Origin: Casuarius casuarius
Lineage: Eukaryota > Chordata > Aves > Casuariiformes > Casuariidae
Length of the DNA stretch: 64,000 nucleotides
Reading direction: 5' to 3'
NCBI GenBank assembly: GCA_003342895.1
Contig: PTFA01000041.1
Location: 4,551,983-4,615,982, forward strand
The notes beneath the pieces were generated by a model. The model was not told the DNA's origin. It saw only the letters and a list, made by a program, of their open reading frames with translations, and did no database searches. Both the position numbers and the translations under genes were made by a program. Positions within the stretch are counted from its first letter, which is position 1, and every line of letters begins with the position of its first letter. Shown one piece after another: positions 25,907 to 39,385 of this stretch.

Positions 25907-28900
25907 AGAGTAAGTACAGACTATTTTCAGTAAAAATGAACAGTGAGGAACTGTGACAGATGGGCATTAATCTGTCAGCAATTACATCGGACACAGAACA
26001 GAACAAAGCTGGGAAGCTGTAAGAAAACATGAACCCTATCTTTTTTAAAGGCAAAATGAGCTGGACGCAAATTGGTTCCTCTAACGAGAACAAGCAGGTT
26101 GTAAATCTTTGCTTTTTTAAAGCAGAAATCAGGGGCAGATGAAAATAAAATGTTAAGGTGGGCTATGGAAAAAGGCATCATCCTGATTCAGCTTCAGAGG
26201 CACTGTCTCCATGACATACGGCCAAAAAACCTGGACTACATATTGTTTATATACTATTGAGTCAATTGGTAGCATTTTCAGAGAGCTGCTACATAAGTGT
26301 CTTTGAGGGAGGGATAATGGAGGCAGACAAATTTCATGCGAAGAAGTGTGGCTGGGCACACTAAGGGAATATAAGGGAGGGGACAGTTAACAAACAGCAT
26401 CTGATACCTGATGCTACGTTAGTGTCAGAGTGCCTTTGGGACAGCAACAGGAATTAACAAGTTGGGCCCTCTGGAGGACCGTAAAAGAGACCTTATTCAC
26501 ATGCATTTTGTGTCACAGAATTAATGTTTGCAATGTGTGAGTTAAGTATATTACAAGTAGTTTGTTTTATTTTACCTTCCTTTTGCTCTCTTATTTATAG
26601 TAAATATTGTATTTCTGCAGTGTTGGAGGTTTGGGAATGTCATGATAGAATTGTCTCAAACGCAGAAAATCAACCTATCTACCTAGAATGATGTCCCATT
26701 TCTAACACCTTGCCTGGGATTCTTTGATCAGAGAAAGGGTGGCTGAGACCCACCCAATCTAGGAAAGTTTGCAATTAGGTCCGAGAGGCAACAGGTGCAT
26801 GGAGTAATATAGCTCCTGAGCTCAGAGGAGACCTGAACTTACAAAATTACAAAGGGACAAAACTGTATTTTATTCCACATGCCAAACAGAATTCTACTTG
26901 AAATTGCCTGGACAAATGCATGTACAGATTTATCTCATATATTTGTGTTTTCTAATATAAAATTGAGGGTATCTACATTTAGCTGAAAATTGTTTGTAGG
27001 CTCACTGAAAATGTCTACCATTTTTACAGACAGAAGGAACTCCAGTGTAATTATCAGTTCACATACAAACATAAACAGATGCCCCATAGCAACACATATT
27101 TTATTGCTGAGAATCTAGATTTTGTAAAAATATCCAGAGACAGTGCTGCAAGTAAGACTTCTGCGTGACTAGCATTCCAGATGTCCTCATGATACAGGCA
27201 CGGGATCTGATTTTCAGAGATATTAATGTTCCTACTGACTTTATATAGAGTTGGGTACTCGGGACTTCCAAACACCCAATCCATTTCCTTTGTGGGTCAA
27301 AATGTGGCACCAGCTGAAAACTGTAAAAACTCTTTCGGGTGAGGTTTTTATGAGGAGTGCAATTGGCTTCTGAAAAGAAGATCTCTTTACAAGAGATGTT
27401 TGCTTGCCTGTTGCAAGGTCTAAGATTTCTGCAATTCTACCTTTGCAGCAGTGTACATATTTGTATGCTATTGTCTTACTTACCAAGATTTATAAAAATG
27501 CAAGATTTTGCCCATCTGAACTAAAAACTAAAAAACCCAGAAAAACTCAGAATAAAAAGCAGCTTCCTGATGTGTATAAGTGATGAGGCCCATGAGCATG
27601 CCAAATTCCCCAGTTCCTCTGTATTTCACATTTGCCAGCACTCACGATTCCCCAGGTTAAATTTGAGAAGCCAGGATCTCCCTTTATTCGAGGAACCTCC
27701 CTGGCCACCACCTCAGCAATACACAAACATGATGGTAATGCTACATCTTTTCTTTCCATCCCTGTGGTGGAGAGCGGCTTGACGGAACGAGGGGACCTCA
27801 GTGTGGTGCCACCATGTGCTGGAGCATGGTGTGGAGGCTGCTGAGTGACTGCTGGGTCTGCAACTGCTTTGGATGCCACAGTTGGAGCAGTGCTGAGCCT
27901 AAGCTGATAACACAGCAGTGAGGCAGAGCTTATTACCTCAGGCATGGAGCAACACTAATGCAATTAAACAGCTTTTAGGACTAGAGCTAGTATTTCCAAC
28001 AGAAATCAGAGCTGTGATACACCAGACTGGCCAGTCCTAGCTCAGGAATCTCTTCAGGAAAGAGGATAAGGATTGTCCATCCTGATGGATATAGAGCTAG
28101 ATATCTTCTTCTTCGATTACAATGGCTGATGATAGTCTCTGATGCTACTGATATTGAGGCTATCAGCAGACCTCATTGCAAGTGTTAGGACAAAAAGCCC
28201 TCTTGCAAATAGGATGGCTAGAAATAGATTTTTTTTTTTCAATTGAAGCCTTAGATTGCAACTAACTTCATCATGCAATTCTGAAAGCTATGTCTGGAAG
28301 CATCTTACTAGGCCTGAGTCAGGAAGAGCTGACTTCTGCAGTAACGCTTTGACAAGAAAGGTGCCCAATTACCTACTAAAAGAAATGTATCAGAAATAGA
28401 GAGGAGGAACAAACAGAAAACTCCCTGATGGGTAGAATACATGTCTGCAAATGCTGGTTCTGTTTAGCTTGTGTCATACAGATAGGATATTCTCACACAA
28501 CTTGTTCCACTGAAAAGGGGAAAAAAATAGAGGAACAGCTGTCATGAGTAATACGGCAAGACAGTCATTTAGCACAGGTAGCAAAGCTAATTTCAGGGTT
28601 ATCAAGCTGAACAGTGTTCCTTTAACTGAGCTAGAACTATCAAAGTCATTCTGTTGTGGGCTTTGTACCATCACATGATTTCAATTATCGAGCTATTTCT
28701 AGTGGATGCTTTTCAGTTGCTATCTAAAGTATTTTGTACAATTCTTCCACTGCACCAAGAAATATTTGCCAGCTCAAGAAACACACACATGACAAATGTG
28801 CCCATCTGCTCACCCTTTAAAGGCACACCCTATCTGATCTTTACTTGACTAATATTTGAGGCCTTGGAAATATTTGGGAGATAATGAGTTAAATAGAAAG

Positions 28901-29275
28901 TGAAATATTAGTTCACCAGGACCTCACAGCCAGACAGTTGGAATAGGTCTACTGCTTCAGGTCACTTCTATTCTGCTTGTGATGACATGCACAGAAAACA
29001 TTTCCATCTGTCCTTTCTGAGGTGGAAGTAGCAGAATATTTTGCCCTACTTACTCAGCTACAGACACAGAGTTGTCATGTTTCTGGGGGGACTCCCTAGT
29101 CATATCTTTGCTGTGATAGATGGGGTCCTGGCAGGGCAACTGACCTATGTACAGAGACATTTTTACGAATCCCATGTGCATATGAAGCCTATGTCTGGAG
29201 TAGTTCTATCTACCTGATGAGGAACAGTGAAAATATAATAAAACAAAAGCACATTACACCTACATAAGATCTCTC
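25907..29275. other. Intergenic sequence, no feature recognised
   Basis: No repeat family was recognised. A somewhat GC-richer patch at 27550-27950 gives overlapping short frames on both strands with no recognisable domain. Confidence 0.55.
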
Positions 29276-29790
29276 AGTCACAGACTTGCTGAATCCTAGC
29301 CCTGGAAGGGTGTGCAAAGTGTCATCTTGTCCATCCCTGCCCATATACCACATTGACTATACTTGTCATTCCTGACAGGTATCTTCTTCCTAAAGAAAAC
29401 CAGTGATATTGACACATTGCCCGCAAGAAATCTGTTCCATTTCTCTGTTTATCACTAGAATGTTGGTTTCCTCGCCTATAACCTTATTCTCCTTTTCACT
29501 TTCCCTTGAAGCGTGTTAGTGTTTTGCACCTCAGTTTTCTCTGCTTTAGGCCATACATTGTCTCCTCTGTCAATCTTTCCTGACAGATGATACGTTCTGC
29601 ACCCCGATTGTTCTTGTTGCTCTCCTCAGGGCTTTCTGCAATTAGTCCACAGCTCTCTTTGGAGTATAGTAGCTAATACTAGAAGAAATACATCTTCTAA
29701 GTCTCTGTCATTGCTGAAGAGAACTGAAGGATTACTTTTTCTATCCTATAGGCTACATTCCTGCTTATATACCATGCTCCAATAAAATAC
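29276..29790 (-). mobile_element. CR1 LINE 3' end fragment, antisense
   Basis: Read on the plus strand, this is the reverse complement of a CR1 3' region. It starts with the block 'agccctggaaggg...catcttgtccatccctgccc', equivalent to the family's 'ggctggaagggacctc...tcatctagtccatcc'. It continues through 'tctgttccatttctc' and 'gttgctctcctcagggctttctgcaattagtcc', the CR1 block ending 'ttgttgctctcctctggactctctccaatttgtcc', and then the equivalent of 'attacctcctgtgtcttac' near 29735. The phrasing resembles turtle or crocodilian CR1 more than the common young avian subfamilies. It is heavily diverged, with a truncated 5' side. Confidence 0.85.
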
Positions 29791-30637
29791 ATACAGGTTG
29801 TACAGATGAATCTACAGAACATAATCTGGAGCCTTCACTAAATCATGACACAGCTGTGTGGTGTATGTCACCATTGTTGTATTTGGTTTAAAATTATGTT
29901 GTTAAATATGTTGCCCAATTTTTACACAGTGAATCAATAGCAGCCGTATCTCAAGAGTCTTGCTTCCCATTGCCTGAAGCTAGCCTTAAATCACACTACA
30001 AACACAAGGCCTGATCATTATTAATTCTGAACAACCTTCAAATATACAACTAGTTCTCCCGGAGTTAGTGGGATTCTTCACACAAAGAGGACGACTACCA
30101 TGAGGCAGGCCAAAGGATTACCCCTATTTAATTTTGAACCAAGAATGATCCATGTGAAAACTGAGGAAGACTAAATGCCAGAATAACCAAGGGTGGCAAG
30201 TAAAACTGCATGTTACATATATTGTGCTGATACTTCTACCTCGTAACTGAAAATCAAGAATTTAACATGGAATGTCTGACTGAGACTTTCAGAGCTTGAC
30301 AGTTAGAAACTCTATTCCTATTGGCTTTTTATGCAGTTTGGGTGTCCACAGAGGTCCTTACCCCAACTGAAGGTTTTGTGGTTATTGATAAGACATTAGG
30401 AGAGAGCAGACGTTAATTATCAGTGCTTATTGAAATTCAGATTTTTAAGCACTGTAGCATCTTGTCATTAAAAATATAGATGCTGAATGATTGGAGTCTA
30501 GAGCCCCATAGAACTAGTCAGCAGATTCCGTGGTAGGTATTCCCTTTGGAATCAATTAAAAAACAACCGTTCCTTTTTATCTTCATTTAAAAGGAATACA
30601 CAAACAGCACAGTTAGGTTAAAAAAACCACATGCATG
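29791..30637. other. Intergenic sequence, no feature recognised
   Basis: No recognisable feature in this AT-rich stretch. Confidence 0.6.
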
Positions 30638-30669
30638 CACACACACACACACACGCACGCACACACACA
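30638..30669. repeat. CA dinucleotide microsatellite
   Basis: A CA run of about 16 units, interrupted by two ACGC units near its centre. Confidence 0.95.
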
Positions 30670-32559
30670 AAACAAGAAAAATCATCTTCTTTAACCTCAA
30701 TTACATCAAATTAGCTAAAGATTCTCTAATAAATTACTACACTTGACACCATGTGAACATATTTAACCAAAACCTTGACTTGATATATTCAAAGTATTCA
30801 CTATATGACATGAAAATATTTTTAATGGGCTTGTTGGTAACCCAGTCATTATTTTAAAAATGAAAAAAATATACATAATACTGAACCATTTCTCCAGATC
30901 TACATTTCCTGCACTGGATAGAGGAAACTACCAGCAAAAAGTCTGACTCTGTAAGCACTTTAGCATTTCCATCCCTTAATTTCTGTGACTAATGGAACTG
31001 AAAGGTTATTTGTGTACTTAGATGTTTGCAGGATCACACTTGTACAGACTGAAGTCATCAGGGCTGCTCTGGGCCTTCTAGTTTAGTTTAACCAACCTGT
31101 AGTTGGTCCTGGAGTATCAGCAATGAGTGAAAATATAGCAATGCATCACTGCTTTGTTCCTGAGAGAGTGGAAATGATTTTTCTTTTTTATTCCAAGGGA
31201 GTATAGCCATTGGCTGGTAGATTGGCACAAACTCTTATGCTCAGGGATACTCAGGGGAGTCGAGGAAGTCTCCTGCAGTAGTCAGCTTCTTCTCAGGTAC
31301 AGTGTGTCCAGAGAAGCTCCTCAGCAGAGTTCGGGTGGGCTGAGGGGGCAGATCAGGGATTGCCTAGTTGGTTCTTAATCCTACAATATTGCCATTAAGG
31401 AACTGTGCCCGTGGGCAAATAGAGCAGCCTTTCATATTGGTCTTAATTTCAGGGTAGTGGCTCTGAATTCAGGGTGATGCCTCCCAGAGCATTTACAATT
31501 TCTATGCAACTATCTTGGCTTTATGTAATTGAAATCCTGGCTCCCAGGGAGGTCTGCTCCAAAAAGAATAAAATTTATCTGTGTTAGGTAATTAGGCTAT
31601 GGAGCATAGAAGTGAACAGATTATTCCCATAAATAAAGCATTTATTTACAGGGAATATAAATTATGGCAAAAAAGATAAATGGAGTATTATATGATAAAG
31701 AAATTATAGACTAACAGCAGTGTTGAAGTTACAGTGCGTTTGTCTCATCAGTACAATGCAATTAAGTTATTCCTAATATTACATGCATTTCTGGAAAAAT
31801 AAAAACAATTCCATGACAAAGTGCTCTTTAAGAAGCAAACTGTGACATAGACCCAGCAAATTCCATCCCTGTATTAAATCAACACTTCAAGATTAGTATC
31901 AGAGCTTAAAATATTTTGGATTATGAAAAAGTCATTAAATATAAATACTTAAAAAAGGCTCATTGCAATGAGAATGATCAATCTCTTAAAAAAAAAAAAA
32001 AACACCCCAATACTCTTCCATTCTGTATTTTCTTGGAGTAGACATGCTTCCCTCTCACCTCCCTGTTTCCTTTTCTCAAGAGTCTGCTGAAGGCATTCTT
32101 TGCTGTCTACACCTAGGAATAATAAAATGACCTGGGAAGTACCAAAACAGAAGACTATCTTATGGGGAAAGGCACTAGAAGAATCCCTAAAGAGTTTTGA
32201 TGCTTAAATGTGTGTGCCACAATGTATTAGCCAGTTTTGCCAAGGTCTGAACCCTTTATCCTAGCCCTATACCTATGGGAATGCTTTCAGTACTTCTCTT
32301 CTGCCACAGCCCAGGGCAAATCACTGATGATCGGATATATCTGTTCTGCCACACTTGCACATGCCGAGATTTCTACTTGACTATTAGGTCTCACAAGTCT
32401 TATGAATGTATGAGTGTAGAAAAGAGAGTCTCATGGCAAAGGTAATTAAATGGCCAGCAAAAAGGAGAAATTGCTATTCCTTCTGAAAGTTGTGATAAAA
32501 AGGTTCCATACCTGGTGAAGTACAGAAACCGGTGCGACAAGAAATTCAACAGAGCCACC
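30670..32559. other. Intergenic sequence with one short poly-A run
   Basis: A run of about 15 A lies near 31987-32002. Otherwise nothing recognisable on either strand. Confidence 0.6.
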
Positions 32560-32690
32560 AGTGAACAGAGCACAGAGTGAGGAGTCAGGAGACTGAGGCC
32601 CTTTGTTAAGTTTTATCAATAATCCTGGGCAAATCACCTCACTTCGACGTGCTTCAGTCCTTAATCTGTAACATGGGGAAAAGATACCAA
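32560..32690 (+). mobile_element. MIR SINE
   Basis: The plus strand follows the MIR core and 3' half: 'ggagtcaggagactgaggcc', then 'aatcctgggcaaatcacctcac' (consensus 'gaccttgggcaagtcactt'), then 'gcttcagtccttaatctgtaacatgggga' (consensus 'tgcctcagtttcctcatctgtaaaatgggga'). The tRNA-derived 5' part is poorly preserved. MIR is an ancient tRNA-type SINE shared across amniotes, mobilised by L2-type LINEs. Confidence 0.85.
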
Positions 32691-33149
32691 AGGCTTTTAA
32701 AACTGGTTTTAGATCTAACGGTAAAAAGTACCTGGTTATTAGAAACAGGAAACAATAAGATGTATGAAGCAGTCTAATATTTATGAATATCACACAATGA
32801 AAGAAACAGTATTTGTGATGAAAATACAAATTCACTTTTTGCTTATACCTTCCCAGGCTATAACTGCCATTCAAGTATTAAATATAAGACATTATCCTCA
32901 CATGAGACAGCATTTAGACTCTCTAATTTTTTGTTCAAAATGATTCCCTTTTTCATAGTACTTTCCAACAACTTATATTCCTTATTATTTGCTTTCCTGT
33001 TACATGTTGATAAAAATGGAACTCATGTCTCCTGCTCTGTACATAGAGTCAATAAGAACTGTGTGTGCACCACAGAAATCATGTCCCTGTAATTGTCTGC
33101 ATCTCAGTTGTTGATATGGATATTACATTAAAAAATAACATAGGCACTG

Positions 33150-33290
33150 TGCTTCCTATTTCGACACTCCTCATGGCAAGATTCAACTGTCTAAACATAG
33201 GTGTCTTCCTCCATTTGAGATACCATCTGAGGTGCCCAAGACAGGTCTAAGGAGCCAGCAGATAGGAGTCAGGATCTTTAGATACCTACA
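33150..33290. repeat. Possible ancient interspersed repeat fragment
   Basis: The text around 'taggtgtcttcctccatttgagataccatctgaggtgcc' resembles a dispersed archosaur/turtle repeat with alternating 'taggtgcc...ccatttgaggtgcc' phrases. The family name is not known to me and the match is from memory. Confidence 0.3.
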
Positions 33291-33718
33291 CCATTCTGGA
33301 GCAGCAGCAGCTGGAAACCAGGCAGCACTTGGGTAAACTGCTTGTACGTTTGAGCCCTAAAATCAAGATATTTTAGTCTTTGAGAATACATCTAGGAGGG
33401 GGAAAAAACCCCACAATTCTCATGTCATGCTTCAAATGAGAAAGCTACCTCCAATCCTTCAATGGTTCTTGTCATATTTTTTTTGTAAGACAGAAGCATA
33501 CATCAATTATACATCCCTGAAATATGGATCCAAATCAAGGTCTCACAAAATATGTTGTTAGCAATGCATACTGGTGGTGTGTTTCCATTACATCAATTGT
33601 TTTAATGATAAATATCCCTCACAAAGTGGAATGGTTTGTTGACAGACAAAAGCACACTCTAACAATGGACTATTTAGACTTGCAAATGACAGAACACTTA
33701 ATTATTCCAAAATAACAT

Positions 33719-33773
33719 CCCCCCCCCCCTGAAGCCAACGGGAAGGTTCCCCCCCCCCCCCCCCCCCCCCCCC
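33719..33773. repeat. Two poly-C tracts (C11 and C25) separated by 19 bp
   Basis: C11 at 33719-33729 and C25 at 33749-33773 flank a short unique spacer. The minus strand is correspondingly G-homopolymeric and could form G-quadruplex structures. Homopolymer length is often inaccurate in assemblies. Confidence 0.9.
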
Positions 33774-36098
33774 GTTAGGGTATGATCATTAAATCCATCA
33801 TCCTTCAGTTTATATGCATGAGACATTTATCATGTCTTCTACAAACAGGAGTCAGTCATCTAAATATAGATTTTTGGACCATCCATTTCATCATGGCATT
33901 TCATCGAAAGGCTAGGATTTCATTTATTTTCAGTTACAGAGATAAAGTGTTTGTAAATGATGTGATAAGACCATAAAGAAAAGTGAAGTGAAATTCAGCT
34001 CCATACAAAGATGATAAATACAATACCTACTTTGAACACTGGGATTATTGTGAGAGAAAAATGAGATATCGGAAGTCAGCAGCTATGTTTAAGATAAGAA
34101 CTTTTTTCTCCTGTGAATTTTTCATTAAAGTCAGGCGCCAATAAAAAATTATCTGAATGATTTCATTTTTTAAAATGGCCATTTCAGACATCAAACCAAA
34201 AAAACACAAATGGAGAACAACCAGAACTAAATGAAAGCAAATTTTACGGCACTCTAACTCTTGCGTCGTGGAATTACTAAGGACTGATTCTCAGTTACTG
34301 AAGAAGCCTGAAAATTTTCTATTATATTAAAATATGCTTTATTTTAAAGATATGTGACTTTCAAACGCTCACTCAAGAAAACCAAACCAGAATCCTTTTC
34401 TTCAAACAATATCTAATCTCTTTCTTTCTGTATTTCTGGGTGTTTCCAGAAGAAGCCTTGAACTTTCAGCCTGAAACCTTATTTGGGCAGTTTGCTTACA
34501 CACATTTTGGGACATTCATAAGAGCATTAAATCTGTACCGCTGGGCGTTTTGGCTTCACCTTTGCGTGAGTTCATTTTGGCAGGATTTATTCCTTCCCTT
34601 GCCCCCACCCCTTCACTCTCTTTTTCTATTTGGCAGAATGGCAGTTTCTCTCCAAACCATTGCACTCGAGCCTATTTGAATGATTGTTTTTACTTTTGTA
34701 ATGCAATATAAATTATAACTATCATAATGAGAATGTGCTTGCTTAATTCCTGCAGGACTTATTGTGCACAGAGTGCGGAGAGGAGAACATTCTTGTTTTA
34801 TGTGCCAAGATAACAAAGTTTGTTCTTTTCTATACTTTTTCTTCATGCAACTGTATAGCAGATTATTTTTTTTCTGTTTCTACTTGTTTTTTCCTCGATA
34901 AACAAAATCTAAAGAAGAAAGCTAAATAAATAATGGATGTACAGCATGTTCTTGGCTTCTGTATATGCCTACAGGTGTCCTTTCATCATATTCATTTGGC
35001 TGGCAAAGTGTGAAAGTGCTTATGACCTGAGGGTTAGCTTGCATAACAAGAGAAATTCAAAATATGGCATAGAAAAGGAAGAAAACATTAGTTTTTTTGT
35101 ATATAGTCTCTCTAGATGACTCTTCTTTGGGGCACAAAAGATTGAATACATACCTCAGTCATACAAAAAACTTTATTAAGAGAATGTTAGGATTAGAAAG
35201 ACAAAGATTTAAAAGTGAGAAAATACTGGATTTCAGGTAGTATGCATAACCTTAACTTGTCCTTCCCGTGAGTATGTATTAAAATACAGCTTTGATTACA
35301 TGTGCTCATCTTCTCTTTTCCACTGGGCCATCATATTATTTAGTGTTGTGGATTCAGAGTGCTCACAGAATAGGAATTAGATGTTGGACTTTTTAACCTG
35401 AGTTCATTCCTTTTGTGATGTCCCCAAGCCTTTCTTTAATATACACTACTCAATCCTCTATCACTAACAAAAACATTACATTTCCTTCTGTGTGTTTATA
35501 TCACGATCAGAGGGTGAGAGCCCATTGAGATCCTTTGGCTTCCAGTTATCATTTTCAGAGCTTATAAAAGCAAAGATTTCCACCTCCTTCTCACACTGAG
35601 GTTCTTGAAAGGACAGTGTTAATTCAAGCACTTTTTCACTTTTGAATCCATCAGAAGTTTATGACCCTAATATATGTTTACTGCTCATCCTTTTTACTAT
35701 GCAGTTACTTAAGCTTGCTTTTAAAGCACCCAGTAAGCAACACCCAATCCACCCTGAGGGTTCATCAAAGTTCAGATAGAAGCAGTCGGCTGCTGTAGTC
35801 ATATGGACCACTCAGTGCAACCTCCAGATGTCTTCAGCCGTGTCCTGTTTAAGGCACCAGGCATTTGAGTTCTTATGGGTTCACTGTGAGATGAAGAGAA
35901 GTCTTGAGAATAGACTTTAGCACATTGATCCACAATGTGAGTGCTTTCTGCACTCATTGCTGATTGTAATTAAAATTATTTACATTGTCCTTGAGAAGGG
36001 CTGAATTCTAAATATTCCTGATAGTAGGGTCTATGGGGTTATTGTGCCTGATTTATGCCATGGGTAGGCATGACATTGTCAAGGGCTTTGGACCAGCT
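33774..36098. other. Intergenic sequence, possible conserved non-coding content
   Basis: No repeat family was recognised. Bases 34440-34700 are complex sequence with a few CpGs and no homopolymers, the texture typical of conserved non-coding elements, but conservation cannot be judged from one sequence. Confidence 0.4.
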
Positions 36099-36146
36099 AT
36101 ATATATGTGTGTGTATATATATGTGTACATATGTGTATGTGCGCAC
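36099..36146. repeat. TA/TG alternating microsatellite
   Basis: Imperfect alternating purine-pyrimidine tract mixing TATA, TGTG and CACA units, ending in GCGCAC. Confidence 0.9.
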
Positions 36147-36687
36147 ATCAGTGTGTATCCTCCATAGCGAAGGCAAATATGCACTCTGCCCAACACGTCT
36201 TAGCTGTATGACAAGGCAGCATGCTTATTGCATTTGGAGAATTTACATTTTAACAGAACATGAGCATGTGAGAATTTAGTTTTTTAGAAGATTACAGCTG
36301 AATCAGATTTCCACAGGAGTGACAGAAGATAAGTCTTGACATCAAAGCAATTTCCTTATGGAGTTTCGAACTTCAGCTCTGAAGCTCAGACATGCTAGAG
36401 CCTCTCAACACAATGGTTGTAAGAGTTTTTAACATGACTAAAAGGATATATTTTTTACTAACTGTGTACTTGGAATTATCTGAGCCATTTTAGTAAAAAC
36501 TTTCCAAAAACAATTCAGCTAGAGACAGACACCTACCATGGAAAATTTAAGCTGTAACAGCTAAATTTTGGCAAACTGTATAAGCAATTGAAAGTAAGTT
36601 CTTATAAAGGAGCATTAGCCAATCTTAGCTAAAGGCATTACTTCTTCTATTATATATACACATACATGAATAACTAATACATTTACT

Positions 36688-36734
36688 CCTGTTACACATG
36701 TACATACGCATTATGTATGCATATGTATAACAGG
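36688..36734. repeat. Imperfect 47-bp palindrome
   Basis: Arms of 23 bp starting CCTGTTA and ending TAACAGG are complementary at 18 of 23 positions around a single central base. It could form a hairpin or cruciform. No repeat family was recognised. Confidence 0.75.
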
Positions 36735-38819
36735 GAATTAGTGTAATAGTTCTTAATGAAGCTGGCAATCAGAAAGACACGGCTTTATGTATAGCAGTAG
36801 CTTTTACTTTTTAGGCAGAATCCTGAGGTTAAACACTAACTTCCAAAGCCTCCAAATTTTTCACATAAATTTAGAGTTCATGAAAAGTGTCAGCCTGATG
36901 CTTGTTAAGAAAGAAGCCTTTTGTTCACATATGGAACTGGGCGGCACAGACAGCAGCCGCCCAAGCTTCCTATGCGGCTCTATCAGATGTCTCATCCCTG
37001 ACCTGGAATAAGGGGGAGGTGAAAGGTTAGTCCATTCTTCATGCTCATTCAATACTTCGCTTCTCTGTTGAGTGCCAAAAGAGTATCAATTACTGCCAGT
37101 TTTGTGTTGCTTTTGTAATGTGGACTCTTGTCCATTAAGAATTGGACTGAGGCCACAAAAGCATCTCATTGAGCCTGTTGGAAAGTCATCTGATGGGGAT
37201 GGCTCTTCCATCATTTCCACAATTGTTGGATTTGAAACAGGTACCTGGATTTAATGTGCTTCATTACTTGAGTCATACAGCTTCCCAACTTTTCATTTGT
37301 GTTTGGAGAGGAGATGTCAGGGCAGGAACTCTCTATACTAATACTGATAAAATAGAACGGTAATTACAATCTTTCAGTACAGCCAGGATGCCTGGTAAAT
37401 CTATGCCTTTCTAGTTGGGACCTTGTTGCAAAAAAGGTCACGAAGCATTATTCAGATAAAATTGCTCTAGTCAAGCAGTGTATGTGCATTCTTAATACTC
37501 CCTGCAACAATCTAATTTATGGGATACTGGAGTGAGACACAGGCTGTGATGGTGCTAGTGTAACACTATCTTAGCAGCAAATAAACACAGCGCAAGAAAC
37601 TCTTCCTTTTAAAAACAGTGTAAAGGAAAGACATTCAATCCCTTGGGCAATTTCTTTTCAAAGCATTTGCATTCTACAATACCAGAGAGATTGCTGGCAA
37701 ATCACATGGGAAATACGGACAAATGCCATCTAGACGTTAATTAGTTTTGCACATGCATTTTACAAGCAATGTTTCAAACAATTTGCCCCTACTATCATTA
37801 CTTTTTTGTTTGCGCGCACTGTAATTTTTGCTAAAAATACAGAATTACATTTATAGGTTATGGCTTTATCTAAGCAATAATGTCATACTGATTTAGCTTC
37901 AGCCGGTTTCTAACTGGATATAGCTACACTGCTGCAAAAGGCTATCATGGGTGTACAAGAGCCCAAGATTCAAGTCCTTCCAAACACAAACTCTTTGCAG
38001 CCATTCCTCCACCTCTGTACATTCTTCCTCGTGACCCATATTTTAGATCTACCCTTCTCAGTTTTCTCACATGCATATATATCAGCCCTGGGATTTCACA
38101 GGCTCTTCCTTCCAGCTCTTTGCCTCAGGAGCAAGAGGAGCAGGAACAGTGGTAGTTTGGAAAGGAGCGGCTGGTGCAAACAAAGACCGTTCCCTCTCCT
38201 GATGCACAGACTCCACTCCAGTGTGGTGCTGAAGACAGGGAGGCTGTGCTGGGCAAGTATCACTATGTGCTTGCCCTGTTTTTGTACTCTTCTGTAGGTG
38301 ATGGCTGTTGGACAGTGTCAGAGACAGGAAACTGTGCTAGGGAGCCTTTTTTTTTTAAACTCAGTCCAGCTGGTTTTGTATTCTTACTGCCGAGTTACTG
38401 TATGGAGGATGCAGGCAGCAACTGTTGAGCCCCTTGTGCAAAGGGGCACAAATAAGCAGTTTGTGGTTAACGCATAGCACCCCAGGAGAGACTGAAATTT
38501 GGGCACACTGATCAGCAAGGGCCTCAAGTTGCAGGGCTCAAATCTGGATCCAAACTCTTCTGAAGTTTCAAGTTATTCACGTCTATGGTTTTGGCTCTGG
38601 CCCGTCTGTCCTAAAACAAAGTGAAGTTGACAAATGTCTCTCTTAGGCAGCTGCCCCAAAGGACTGAATATCATTACAAAAAAGACATTAAAATACAAAA
38701 GGTCTTAGTAATTTGTGTAGGCTCTAGTTTCCAGTAATACTATAATAAGCCTGCCAGCATTTTGGTGAAAAGGGCCTGCAGCACAAATCTTATTAACCAA
38801 ACTGAATGAGGAACAAAAC
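36735..38819. other. Intergenic sequence, no feature recognised
   Basis: No firm repeat or exon was found. Frames at 37947-38428 are unremarkable. Confidence 0.55.
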
Positions 38820-38905
38820 AGCCTCGTTTTGCGCTCCCACTGAAGTCAATGGCAGAACTCCCACTGGCCTCAGTGATGCATGATCCAGCCCCTACAGTAT
38901 GGAAT
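38820..38905. repeat. Possible ancient interspersed repeat fragment
   Basis: It contains the phrase 'cccactgaagtcaatggcagaactccca' followed by 'gatccagcccc', which recurs widely in sauropsid genomes as part of old dispersed repeats. The family name is uncertain. Confidence 0.4.
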
Positions 38906-39289
38906 ATGAACACTTTCCATTAATTACCTGTTCAATTAGTTGCCAAGGGCTTTTCATTCAAGAAAGCAGTATTTAGTGCACCATTTTTTAGTGTACTATG
39001 TTTAAAAGTTTAAGTACAGTCTCAAACACAAATAGATTTAAAGCTGCCATTTTTCCTGAACAGGAACCGCTACAAATAGCAGTAAAAAGTATCCTGAATT
39101 AAAAGTGTCTTACAAACCAGGACCTGATCATCTTCATGAAGGATTTACCATGCTGTATTCCAGAGTGAAAAATATAGAACACTTTCTGCTTTTCACCATG
39201 TCTTCATGAGGGCACACATCATGAAGCAAATACAAAGTGTTTTACTCCACTCTGAAAAGGCAATAGCTACCTTGCACCTAGTACTCACT

Positions 39290-39385
39290 AACTGCTGGAT
39301 TCATTAAGGTATTTGGGAGTCAAAATCTTTCTAACCTCAGTGGACCTGGCTGTAATATGACCATCCCTACCTAAGATGAGAGAGG
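39290..39385 (+). repeat. Possible dispersed repeat fragment, copy A
   Basis: 'attcattaaggtatttgggagtc' followed by 'cctcagtggacctggc' parallels the segment at 39885-39960. Both resemble an archosaur/turtle repeat carrying 'ctcaaaggtatttaggcacctaactccca'. Confidence 0.35.

Noticed and set aside
27547..27945. 132-codon minus-strand frame
   Set aside because: It overlaps plus-strand frames of similar quality in a GC-richer patch and shows no recognisable motif.
33764..33779. Telomere-like TTAGGG after the poly-C tract
   Set aside because: A single unit only, with no tandem array.
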